Positions 17,220-25,175 of a DNA stretch of 64,000 nt are shown piece after piece. The stretch comes from CAYNVS01 sp964400725. GTDB lineage: Bacteria > Myxococcota_A > SURF-8 > CAYNVS01. The notes beneath the pieces were generated by a model. The model did no database searches. It was not told where the DNA came from and saw nothing but the letters and a program-made list of their open reading frames with translations. Made by a program: the position numbers and the translations under genes. The first letter of the stretch is position 1. Every line of letters starts with the position of its first letter. The stretch spans positions 1 to 64,000 of the forward strand of contig CAYNVS010000005.1 of NCBI GenBank assembly GCA_964400725.1, written 5' to 3'.

Positions 17220-18323
17220 ATGCCCGACAAACTTAACGAACTCTTAAAAGGCTTTAAAGACAAATCGGCCGCGGAAGCGGTCGCGGCGCGCATAAAAGCC
17301 TCGGCGGCCAAAACCGACCGCGCGATAACGCTTATGGAAGTCTGCGGCACGCACACGATGAGCATAGCCAAGTTCGGAATCCGCTCGCTGCTGCCCGCAA
17401 ACGTCAGGCTCGTAAGCGGGCCGGGCTGCCCCGTCTGCGTTACCCCTGCCGGCTACCTTGACGCCGCGTTTGAATTCGCCGCGAAGCCTAACGCGGTTAT
17501 CGCCACCTTCGGAGACATGATGCGGGTTCCGGGCGGCGAGACGTCGCTTGAGCGCGAAAAGGCTAAGGGAGCGGACGCGCGCGTCGTTTATTCTCCGCTA
17601 GAGGCGCTTTCAATAGCGCAGGCAAACCCCGATAAAGAAGTCGTCTTTCTCGCAATCGGCTTCGAGACGACAATTCCCGCCGTCGCCGCAACTTTAAATA
17701 TTGCCAAGAGCCAAGGGATTAAAAATTTTTCGATATTGTGCGGGCACAAAATAGTGCCGCCGGCTTTGACCGCGCTTATGAGTATGCCCGATTTGAAGAT
17801 TGACGGCTTTTTGCTGCCGGGACATGTTTCGGTTATTTTGGGCAGCGACGTTTACCGCGAACCGCTGGCGGCGCGCGGCGTCGGCGGAGTCGTCGCCGGT
17901 TTCGAGCCGCTGGACATACTCGCCGCCATTTCCGCTTTGGTCGAGGCCGCGGCCAATGGCCGCTTCGTCGTTGAGAATTCGTATTCCCGCGCCGTTCGAC
18001 CGCAGGGTAATTTAGCGGCTCTGGCGCTCATCGAACGGACGTTCGAGCCGGCCGATTCAATTTGGCGGGGGCTCGGCAAAATCCCGCTTTCTGGGCTGGC
18101 CTTAAGAAACGATTACAAAGAGTTCGACGCCGCGCTGAAGTTTGGCCTGGACGCGGATAAGCCGGAACGCCCGACCGCCTGCCGCTGCGGAAGCGTCCTT
18201 ACCGGCGCTATAACGCCCGACGAGTGCCCGCTGTTCGGCAAAGCCTGCAATCCGTCTTCGCCCGTCGGGGCCTGCATGGTAAGCAGCGAAGGAACCTGCG
18301 CCGCTTATTACAAATACGGCTGA
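17220..18323 (+). CDS. hypD: hydrogenase maturation Fe-S protein HypD
   Basis: The 367-residue product starts at the ATG at 17220 preceded by GAGG. It contains the HypD motifs CGTHT, SGPGCPVCVTP, FGDMMRVPG and GFETT. The C-terminal cysteine block (CRCGSVLTG, DECPLFGKAC, GACMVSSEGTCAAYY) binds a [4Fe-4S] cluster. HypD forms the scaffold with HypC on which the Fe(CN)2CO group is assembled. It is last in the hypFCD operon, and the expected partner hypE must lie elsewhere. Confidence 0.95.
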   Translation: MPDKLNELLKGFKDKSAAEAVAARIKASAAKTDRAITLMEVCGTHTMSIAKFGIRSLLPANVRLVSGPGCPVCVTPAGYLDAAFEFAAKPNAVIATFGDMMRVPGGETSLEREKAKGADARVVYSPLEALSIAQANPDKEVVFLAIGFETTIPAVAATLNIAKSQGIKNFSILCGHKIVPPALTALMSMPDLKIDGFLLPGHVSVILGSDVYREPLAARGVGGVVAGFEPLDILAAISALVEAAANGRFVVENSYSRAVRPQGNLAALALIERTFEPADSIWRGLGKIPLSGLALRNDYKEFDAALKFGLDADKPERPTACRCGSVLTGAITPDECPLFGKACNPSSPVGACMVSSEGTCAAYYKYG

Positions 18324-18437
18324 TTACGCAGCGCAATAAATCAAAGGCGTCATCGAGGAACGAACGCCATCCCGCCGAAAATATTAATAAATTCGGTCGC
18401 GGAGTTTGCCCCGCCGTCCTTATGAATTAGGCAAACC

Positions 18438-18460
18438 AGAAAGCTCGCGGGACGCTTTCT
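18438..18460 (+). terminator. weak hairpin terminator after hypD
   Basis: AGAAAGC (18438-18444) pairs with GCTTTCT (18454-18460); a T-rich stretch follows about 10 bases later. It may terminate the hyp operon, but the T run is not adjacent to the stem. Confidence 0.35.
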
Positions 18461-18558
18461 CGCAAAGAACCTTTTTAATTTTTGCTAAAGAAAAAAAATA
18501 AGGTATATTTTAATTGTTCGATTTGAGACAAACGTTTATTTTTTACGGAGAATTATAA

Positions 18559-19974
18559 ATGAAACAGGAAAAAATTTTAACGCCCTATTTAGCGGCTTTC
18601 GCGCTTGCGCTCTCTTTCGCGGTCTTCGCCGGATGCGGCTCCAGCGGAGGCGACAATAACAACAACGGCGACGGCGACTCCGAAAACGAGGCGGAAACTA
18701 CCGGCCCGGATTCAATAGTTCCGCATAAAGAGAAAGTCGGCAAATTCCTAGTCGTTTACCTGAAGGGAACTCCGTACGAAATGGGCAAGCAGCAGGGAAC
18801 TCTGCTGCACGACGAGCTCGTTCTGGCTATGCAGTACATCAACGACGACCCGCTTCTGGGAAGCATGGTCGGCGTTGCCCGCAAAAAGGGAATCGTCGAT
18901 TTGGCCTACAGCATGTCATACGAAGACGTCAAGGAAGAATGCCGCGGATTGGTGGAAACCGCCGGCGACGCCGGCCTGGACATGGACAGCTGCCTTATTC
19001 TCAATTTCGGCGATATTTTGATGGAGTTCATCACCGACGGCATGCCGGAAGCCGAAGCCGCTCCGATACTTAAACGCCTTCAGCCGGGCTGTTCGGAAGT
19101 AGCCGTCTCCGGCCCGGCAACCAAGGACGGCAAACTTTATCACGGCCGCATACTCGACTGGGATAAGATTCAGTACATACTGGACTACCCGACTATTTTC
19201 GTCCGCATTCCCGACGGCGGAATACCTCACGCCTTCATAGGGTTCCCGGCGAACTTGAGCCCGTATTCTGGAATCAACGCCGAAGGGCTTTCCATTGCGA
19301 GCAACGAAGTGCACGCGCCCGCCGCAACCGCCGACGTCGTTCCGGAGCACGACCTTAAGGGGAGAAGCCACGTGCAGATGCTAGCGCAGATTTTAAAAAC
19401 CTGCAAAAATATGGACGAAGCCAAAGCGTTCGTCCGCGCGCAGGATCACATGACGATGGAGCTGTTTATGATCGCCGACGGCAATAACAAGCAGGCGGGC
19501 GTCTTCGAAATGACGAGCAAGAGTCTCGGCATCCGCGAGCTGGCTGAAGGAGTAGTTTGGGCGACCAATCATTTTTTAGCGCCGGAAACAATTGGAAAAG
19601 ACAAGCAGCCGATTAAAGAGGCGAACCTTCTGCGTTACGACCGTTTCGCCGAGCTGGTGAGCAAGGACGGCAAGGATACTCATTACGGCCAGTTCGACGG
19701 CGAAACGCTGATTTCGGTCATGCGCGACCGTAAAAATCCGTACACGGGCGAAATTTCCAGCCTGACGGAATTCGACAACGCTTTAAGCATCGCCACTTAC
19801 GGCTCGTTGTTTGCCATCGTCTTCGAGCCCGCGGGTTTGAATTTCTGGGTCGCCGCCGGAACCATTCCGGTGCCGCAGCAGGAATACGTCGGCTTCAACC
19901 TCGGAAAGCTGCTGAATATTAAAGGCGCGACAGACCCGGCCCCGGCTACTTATCCGGCGTACTCGGGGCAATAA
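18559..19974 (+). CDS. C45-type Ntn-hydrolase lipoprotein
   Basis: The 471-residue lipoprotein starts after an ACGGAGAA site. Its signal ends at AVFAGC (Cys26), followed by an Asn/Asp/Glu tether. The body resembles the C45 / acyl-CoA:6-aminopenicillanate acyltransferase and phospholipase-B-like group: YEMGKQQGTLLHDEL near 75, then PGCSEVAVSGPATKDGKLYH with Cys178 as probable N-terminal nucleophile after self-cleavage, and HGRILDWD. Homologues cleave amide or acyl bonds; the substrate cannot be inferred. If autoproteolysis occurs, the lipid-anchored N-terminal piece and the catalytic piece would stay associated. It stands alone between the hyp operon and the acyl-CoA dehydrogenase. Confidence 0.78.
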   Translation: MKQEKILTPYLAAFALALSFAVFAGCGSSGGDNNNNGDGDSENEAETTGPDSIVPHKEKVGKFLVVYLKGTPYEMGKQQGTLLHDELVLAMQYINDDPLLGSMVGVARKKGIVDLAYSMSYEDVKEECRGLVETAGDAGLDMDSCLILNFGDILMEFITDGMPEAEAAPILKRLQPGCSEVAVSGPATKDGKLYHGRILDWDKIQYILDYPTIFVRIPDGGIPHAFIGFPANLSPYSGINAEGLSIASNEVHAPAATADVVPEHDLKGRSHVQMLAQILKTCKNMDEAKAFVRAQDHMTMELFMIADGNNKQAGVFEMTSKSLGIRELAEGVVWATNHFLAPETIGKDKQPIKEANLLRYDRFAELVSKDGKDTHYGQFDGETLISVMRDRKNPYTGEISSLTEFDNALSIATYGSLFAIVFEPAGLNFWVAAGTIPVPQQEYVGFNLGKLLNIKGATDPAPATYPAYSGQ

Positions 19975-20016
19975 ACAACGCTGAATTAACGCAATGTATT
20001 TGAAAATAAAAAGGGG

Positions 20017-20103
20017 GCTTCTCGTCGCATCGCAATGGTTCGCGATACGAACGGAGAAGCGCCGGCCGCAATCAATCGGCCGATTTGCCGTAAAAAGGCA
20101 AAT
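20017..20103 (+). other. cluster of three hairpins between two plus-strand genes
   Basis: Three consecutive inverted repeats fill most of this 160-bp gap. The first is a long imperfect stem (20017-20033 with 20042-20060), the second is CGGCCG/CGGCCG (20063-20068 with 20077-20082) and the third is ATTTGCC/GGCAAAT (20083-20089 with 20097-20103). None ends in a T run. It may be a structured leader of the acyl-CoA dehydrogenase mRNA or a small RNA; no known riboswitch was recognised. Confidence 0.5.
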
Positions 20104-20136
20104 GCGAAAACCTTTCATTGAAGCTCGGAGGCGCAA

Positions 20137-21369
20137 ATGTTCGACTATCTGCTAAACGAAACTCAAAAGAAACACAGGGATAAAGTCCGCGAGTTCGTAA
20201 AGGGGCTTTCGCCCGAGTTCGTTAAGTCAATGGACAGAGAAGACGCGGAATATCCGCGTCATTTTCTTGAGGAACTGGGTAAAAACGGGCTGCTCGCCTG
20301 CCGCTTCGATAAAAAATACGGCGGACAGTCGCTCGACTGGGTTGCGGAAAGCGCGGCGCTGGCGGAAGTGGGAACGCTTGGAAGCTCGCTCGCCTGCCTG
20401 TTCTCGATGCCTTGCATCGTCGGCGAAGCGCTGCATTCGTTCGGAACAGAAGAACAAAAAATGAAGTATCTCAAACCGACGCTTGAAGGGAAGCTCGTCT
20501 GCGCGGAGGCTTTAACCGAGCCGCGCGGCGGAAGCGACTTCTTCGGCGCGACGACGACCGCCCGCGAGGACGGCGATTATTTTATTTTGAACGGACAAAA
20601 GCGGTTCATCGTCGGCGGGCAGGGCGCGGATTACTTCATGGTTTACGCCCGCACGAACCCGGACGAAAAAGCCGCGGCCCACGAGAGAATCTCGGCGTTT
20701 ATCGTCGATCGCGACGACTCGATAAAGATAGAGCACGTTTACGGCTTAATGGGAACGCGCGGAGGAGGCACGGCGCGCATAGTCTTCAACGAGACAAAAG
20801 TTCCTAAAGAGAACGTCATCCTAGGCAAAAACGCCGGAGCGATAGTCTTCAATAAAATGATGGTTCCGGAGCGGTTGACGACGGCGTCCGGCAGCATAGG
20901 GCTTGCGAGAGCCGCGCTCGAGGTCGCAACTCGTTACTCGACGCGCCGCAAAGCTTTCGGCCAAAAAATAATGAAGTTTCAGGCGGTAAGTTTCCATATC
21001 GCGGAGGCGGTTGCGAGGCTTGACGCGGCGGCTTCGCTGGTTTACACAACGGCTTTGAAGGTCGATTCCGGTCAGGACGCGCGGCGCATGGTGAGCGAAG
21101 CGAAGAAAGTCTCCACCGAGGCGGCGTGGGACGCGGTCAACCGCGCCATGCAAGTAATGGGAGGCATCGGCTACACCGACGTTTACCCGATTGAGCGCCT
21201 TCTGCGCGACTGCCGTATTATGATGATATGGACGGGGACGAACGAGATTATGAACCTGCTCATCAGCCACGAGTGGTACAACGAGCATAGGGAGCGAGCG
21301 ACCGAAGGACGCGACGTTGAGATAGACGCGAAGTCGTTCGATAAGAACGAAGAGAAAATTTACGAGTAA
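20137..21369 (+). CDS. acyl-CoA dehydrogenase
   Basis: The 410-residue protein starts after GGAGGCGC and matches FAD-dependent acyl-CoA dehydrogenases. It has CAEALTEPRGGSDFFG and FIVGGQGADYFMVYAR in the beta domain, RKAFGQKIMKFQAVSFHIAE, and the C-terminal MQVMGGIGYTDVYPIERLLR signature followed by IWTGTNEI. These enzymes oxidise acyl-CoA to enoyl-CoA and pass electrons to ETF. At the position usually occupied by the catalytic Glu of the YEGT motif there is Thr (WTGT), so the base may lie elsewhere or the reaction may be atypical. The gene is monocistronic as far as visible. Substrate is unknown. Confidence 0.9.
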   Translation: MFDYLLNETQKKHRDKVREFVKGLSPEFVKSMDREDAEYPRHFLEELGKNGLLACRFDKKYGGQSLDWVAESAALAEVGTLGSSLACLFSMPCIVGEALHSFGTEEQKMKYLKPTLEGKLVCAEALTEPRGGSDFFGATTTAREDGDYFILNGQKRFIVGGQGADYFMVYARTNPDEKAAAHERISAFIVDRDDSIKIEHVYGLMGTRGGGTARIVFNETKVPKENVILGKNAGAIVFNKMMVPERLTTASGSIGLARAALEVATRYSTRRKAFGQKIMKFQAVSFHIAEAVARLDAAASLVYTTALKVDSGQDARRMVSEAKKVSTEAAWDAVNRAMQVMGGIGYTDVYPIERLLRDCRIMMIWTGTNEIMNLLISHEWYNEHRERATEGRDVEIDAKSFDKNEEKIYE

Positions 21370-21378
21370 CGCGGCGGG

Positions 21379-22638
21379 CTACTTGTTTTCAACGAAAGTA
21401 ATCGTCAGCAGATAAATCTGCGTTCCTTTTTTACTGGTCTGTCCCGACAGCCACGTCGTATCCGTCATATCGAGCGGATTGGTGTAATTCGCCAGTAAAA
21501 AGGCATGCGCGTCGATGCGGCGGACGGCCATGAAAGCGTTGTCGCCGCAGCCCGGCAAATCAAATACTTTTTCTACTTTGCGGGCGTCGCGGTTGATTTT
21601 ATACAGCGCGCTCCCCTTGGGGCGCAGCGAATAATCGACCAAATACTTGCTTTTTTGCTCGTCGAACGTCAACTCGCTTTTTCCTTGGTCGTAGGGGCCG
21701 CCTACGTCCCGGCGCGCGGCGAGGTAAATATCGTTTCCGTGCCGAAACATCTCCGGCGAGTCGTAACGGTTTGGATCGCTTTTAGGCGAACATTCCCACT
21801 CCGAAAGAGCGTTTTTAGGCGCAAAGCAAACGTGCGAACCGAAACCGGTCGCGTCGCCGTCCTCGTTGCGGGTAACGGCCCAAAGGTTTCCTTCGGCGTC
21901 GAACTCGAACGCGACTTCCGACACGCCCCCCTTGTAAACGTAATCCTTGCCGTTTACCTTTGTAAAGTTCTCGCCGTCTTCCGACTCTTTAAAATAAACT
22001 TCAATCTCCGAAGTTCCCGTCTCGTAATGGTTTCCTTTATAGGAAGTCATATAAACCCTGCCGTTGCGGACTTTTATGTCCCACGGAACTTCGCCGGCGT
22101 CAACCGCAAGCTCCGGCGCGCTCCAATCGCCGAGAGAGGCTCGCTTCACGCGCCACATCCCTTTAGGCTCGAAGGTAAACATGTCCGTTCCCGCCTCGAA
22201 GAAATACAGCCATATCCGGCCTTTGTAAGCCAGAAAGCGCGGCTCGCGCACGTCGGCGTCAACCGCTATTTCGCTCTCGAACTCCCACGTGGCGCCTTGG
22301 TCGAGGGATGAGGCGATTAACATTCGCGTATATTCGGAGGCGAAGTGATTGGGAGCGGTGCGCCACGCCATAAAAAGGCGGCCGTCGAAAAAGATAATAT
22401 CGACGTTGTTGTTGGAGGCTTCGAGTTTGATGGACGAGGGCAGCCCGGCGGAGGGAACGACCCAGCGGGGGGCGGAGGCTTGGGGCGTATACGTCTTATG
22501 ATCGTCCGTAAAGTAATCGCCGGGGTCGTCGGATGGCACTTCTCCCGGCGCATCCGCGGAAGACGAGCCAGACGAACAACCGGTTAATAAGCAAAGCTCG
22601 GCGGCGGCGGCCAATAAAACGATAGCGATTACGCGCAT
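21379..22638 (-). CDS. sialidase-fold (BNR) lipoprotein
   Basis: The 419-residue product has a signal peptide ending LLTGC (Cys21) and an Asp/Pro tether; an AAGGAAC site precedes the ATG. The body is beta-rich and shows one clear Asp-box, SSLDQGATWEF. Other propeller-like strands include GRLFMAWRT, REPRFLAYKGRIWLYFF, GRVYMTSYKGNHYETG and GNLWAVTRNEDG. This suggests a six-bladed sialidase-like propeller, but catalytic residues of true sialidases (Arg triad, Tyr/Glu) are not evident, so it may only bind glycans. It converges with the acyl-CoA dehydrogenase gene with a 9-bp gap. Confidence 0.7.
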   Translation of the reverse strand: MRVIAIVLLAAAAELCLLTGCSSGSSSADAPGEVPSDDPGDYFTDDHKTYTPQASAPRWVVPSAGLPSSIKLEASNNNVDIIFFDGRLFMAWRTAPNHFASEYTRMLIASSLDQGATWEFESEIAVDADVREPRFLAYKGRIWLYFFEAGTDMFTFEPKGMWRVKRASLGDWSAPELAVDAGEVPWDIKVRNGRVYMTSYKGNHYETGTSEIEVYFKESEDGENFTKVNGKDYVYKGGVSEVAFEFDAEGNLWAVTRNEDGDATGFGSHVCFAPKNALSEWECSPKSDPNRYDSPEMFRHGNDIYLAARRDVGGPYDQGKSELTFDEQKSKYLVDYSLRPKGSALYKINRDARKVEKVFDLPGCGDNAFMAVRRIDAHAFLLANYTNPLDMTDTTWLSGQTSKKGTQIYLLTITFVENK

Positions 22639-22688
22639 GGTTTGTTCCTTGAATGGTTTGACCGAGTTATATAATTATTGACTTAAAC

Positions 22689-23468
22689 CTATTTAAATTT
22701 TCCAAAATAGCCGTCGATTTCAGGTCTTAATTCAATGCCGGCCATTTCAAAGCAATCAAGCAATTCGTCGTAAGTATTTTGCCCGCCCAGAAAATCCCAG
22801 AATTCGCGCCCGACCATCAATTCGCCGTCAAAATCGAGCATGCCTTTTAACGTCCATCGTTCGTATGGTTCCGGCTCGTAAGGATTGTAAGGAATAGCAA
22901 TGCAGGACTGAACTTTTGCGGCTGGATATTCCGTTAAATAAAGCGCCGCCCACTCAAGCAGCGTGCGTTTAAAATCCTTGAAATTGCTCACGTTCGGTGT
23001 TGCCGTTTTTAAATCAAACATGTAAACCGTTCCGTTTTTGCTTTTTAAAAACAAATCAACTTTTACGGTTTTCAAAGCGTTTTTCTGACCGCTCTTACAA
23101 AATTTTCTAATTCTTTCAATTTCTTCCAATTTGTTAGGAGCGCTGTTTTTGCTTGTTGATAAATGATTTATAATACGTTGAATTTCTTTTTGCGCGTCTT
23201 CGTAAATAGCGTTTGGCAATTTATATTGTTTTTCCGCAGCTTCAAAAGTTGTTTTCGCAATCGCAACCGCTACCGGTTCATATATTGAGGTTCCGAATGT
23301 TGTATTGAGCGATTGTATAAAAGAAAATAAAGCCATTCTATCTTTTCCTAAAAGCCTGTAATGGAAAGGCATAGAATTGGTTTCCGGAGTATAGTTTTTG
23401 AATTTTTCTCTGAGAACGCTTGTAATGATATTCTTGATTTCGATTTTTTGGTTAGAAGAAAAGGGCAT
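22689..23468 (-). CDS. TdeIII-family type II restriction endonuclease
   Basis: The 259-residue protein resembles TdeIII-type restriction enzymes over its N-terminal half, including NSMPFHYRLLGKDRMALF and SFIQSLNTTFGTSIYEPVA. A central region with KVDLFLKSKNGTVYMFDLKT fits a PD-(D/E)XK nuclease core (Asp in KVDLFLK, then D-L-K of MFDLKT). TdeIII is known to cut GGNCC; specificity here is inferred by family only. It starts immediately after the stop codon of the methyltransferase's second reading frame (TAA then ATG), so the two genes form one operon. Its AT-rich composition differs from the flanking genes and suggests horizontal acquisition. Confidence 0.8.
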   Translation of the reverse strand: MPFSSNQKIEIKNIITSVLREKFKNYTPETNSMPFHYRLLGKDRMALFSFIQSLNTTFGTSIYEPVAVAIAKTTFEAAEKQYKLPNAIYEDAQKEIQRIINHLSTSKNSAPNKLEEIERIRKFCKSGQKNALKTVKVDLFLKSKNGTVYMFDLKTATPNVSNFKDFKRTLLEWAALYLTEYPAAKVQSCIAIPYNPYEPEPYERWTLKGMLDFDGELMVGREFWDFLGGQNTYDELLDCFEMAGIELRPEIDGYFGKFK

Positions 23469-25071
23469 TTATTTTTCCTTTAGATGAAAAATAATTTCGG
23501 CATAGGCGGTAGATCTGTCCTTTTCGACGCGGTTTAATACCGGCCTCTTGAATCGCTCGACAATTTTCATTCCCGATTTTTCCGCAATTAGCGGATAAAG
23601 ATTAAATTTATCGTTGGCTACCAAAAAAACATCATAATTATCTTGAAGATATTTTTTGCAATTATTTAAAACCGAGGATATTCCAGCCGCATACGCTTCC
23701 TTGGCGGCTTTTGTCTGTCCGTTTAAAAGACGTCCTATTTCTTGTTCGTCTTTTCTTTCAAATCCAAATATTTCATACGCGTAAGCGTGCTGCTCGTGGT
23801 AATCAATTACCCCGACATATGGAGGACTGGAGAAAATGCCCTTAATCTTTTTTTTCTTTTATAAGTTCAGCCAATTTGGCGTTTTTTTGTTCGACTTCGG
23901 CTATTAAATCAACGGTAGAGCTGTCCGCCGCCAAACAAATTTGGAATGTATCCGTTCTTAATTTATCAAATTCAATAATTCTTTTTATGGAATCGTTCGA
24001 ATATCTTATCCACCAGTCTAGAATTGAGAACAACGGTTTGCATATTTTGCCGTGTTTCTTGCAGTAATATGTTCGAGTTACAGGTTCCTTTAAAGTGCCT
24101 AAATCGGCGTGAGTCGTAGCCCTGCACGACCTAGCGGTGCGGCTTAAAATAACCGCTAAAACTTTTTTAAGGTTTTTATCCTCAACGTTTTTAATTTCAT
24201 TAAAAACAAAGTCGATTTCGTTTCTAACCGGCAGTAAGTACCATGTCGCCAGAAAAGAGTCGTTTTCTTTTTTGTATATTTCCAACTTGTATTCTTCAAC
24301 CAAAGAATAGTATATAGGAAGAAATTCATTCTCACATCGCGTCGAATACTCGCCCTCTTCAATTTCTTTCAAATTGATTTTACGTCTATAATCGGGAGAC
24401 GGAAAATATTTCTCGTTAAATTTATCAAGTTCGCATTGCAGTCTCTTTTCAAAAGCGGCGTTTATATTGTTTTTATTAAATTCAATTAATTTAACCGTTA
24501 TCTGATTGATTATTCTGTTTAGTCTGGCAACGTCATGTCGTTCTATTTTTACGTTTGAAATCATAGCGTTAAAGGCCGAAATATCCGCTCCTACCGCATG
24601 AATTCCCAATTCATTTGCCTGCACAAGCGTGGTTCCGCTTCCGGCAAAAGGATCTAAAATAATATCGCCTTTTGTAAAATATATAGTCTTTTTATAGTCG
24701 TCGACGCGCGAGTCCAGAAAATATTCCACTAATTGCGGAATGAATTTACCTTTATATGGATGGATACGATGGACGTGTTTAGTTCGTTCAGATTCAGAAT
24801 ATTCCGAAAATGATAATTTCCAATTTAAATCTTCGCCCAGCGCTTTTTTCCAATCGCATTCGTTTTTAATTTGGTCGTAATAACTTTTCAGCTCATTAAT
24901 ATCTACGCAGGTCGAGCCGTTAAATGAATATTTTTTTACTTTGCCGTATTGCAGCAAATAAGAAATATTTGAAATCGAAACCGGACGATTATTATATTGC
25001 GTCGCCCAAACGCTTGCTTCTTTCAGCTTTACAAGACTTGCGTCTTTGTCTTCGGAAGTTCTGAAAACCAT
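23469..25071 (-). CDS. DNA methyltransferase of the TdeIII-like system, frameshifted
   Basis: The first frame (25071 to 23842, 409 residues) contains the SAM-binding motif DPFAGSGTTLVQANELG near residue 138 and then a long region likely holding target recognition. It stops at TAA 23844-23842, just after an A8 tract (23848-23855 on the plus strand as T8). In the next frame the same strand reads KGIFSSPPYVGVIDYHEQHA and continues about 120 residues to a stop at 23469-23471, abutting the nuclease ATG. SSPPY is catalytic motif IV of amino-methyltransferases (N4-cytosine or N6-adenine). Removing one A joins both parts into about 530 residues with motif I before IV. Phase variation, slippage, true inactivation or a sequencing error are all possible. 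Confidence 0.8.
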
Positions 25072-25175
25072 TAAAATTAACTTCTTTTCATTTTAAAGCT
25101 ATAAAAACTAAACAACGATACAACGTTTTTCCTAATAGAGTCAAGCATAAGCTATTGCTATATAATTATATAGCG

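Noticed and set aside
23842..23871. Programmed -1 frameshift at the A8 tract of the methyltransferase
   Set aside because: A -1 shift gives the wrong frame; restoring SSPPY needs +1 or loss of one A, so a dnaX-like -1 mechanism does not fit.
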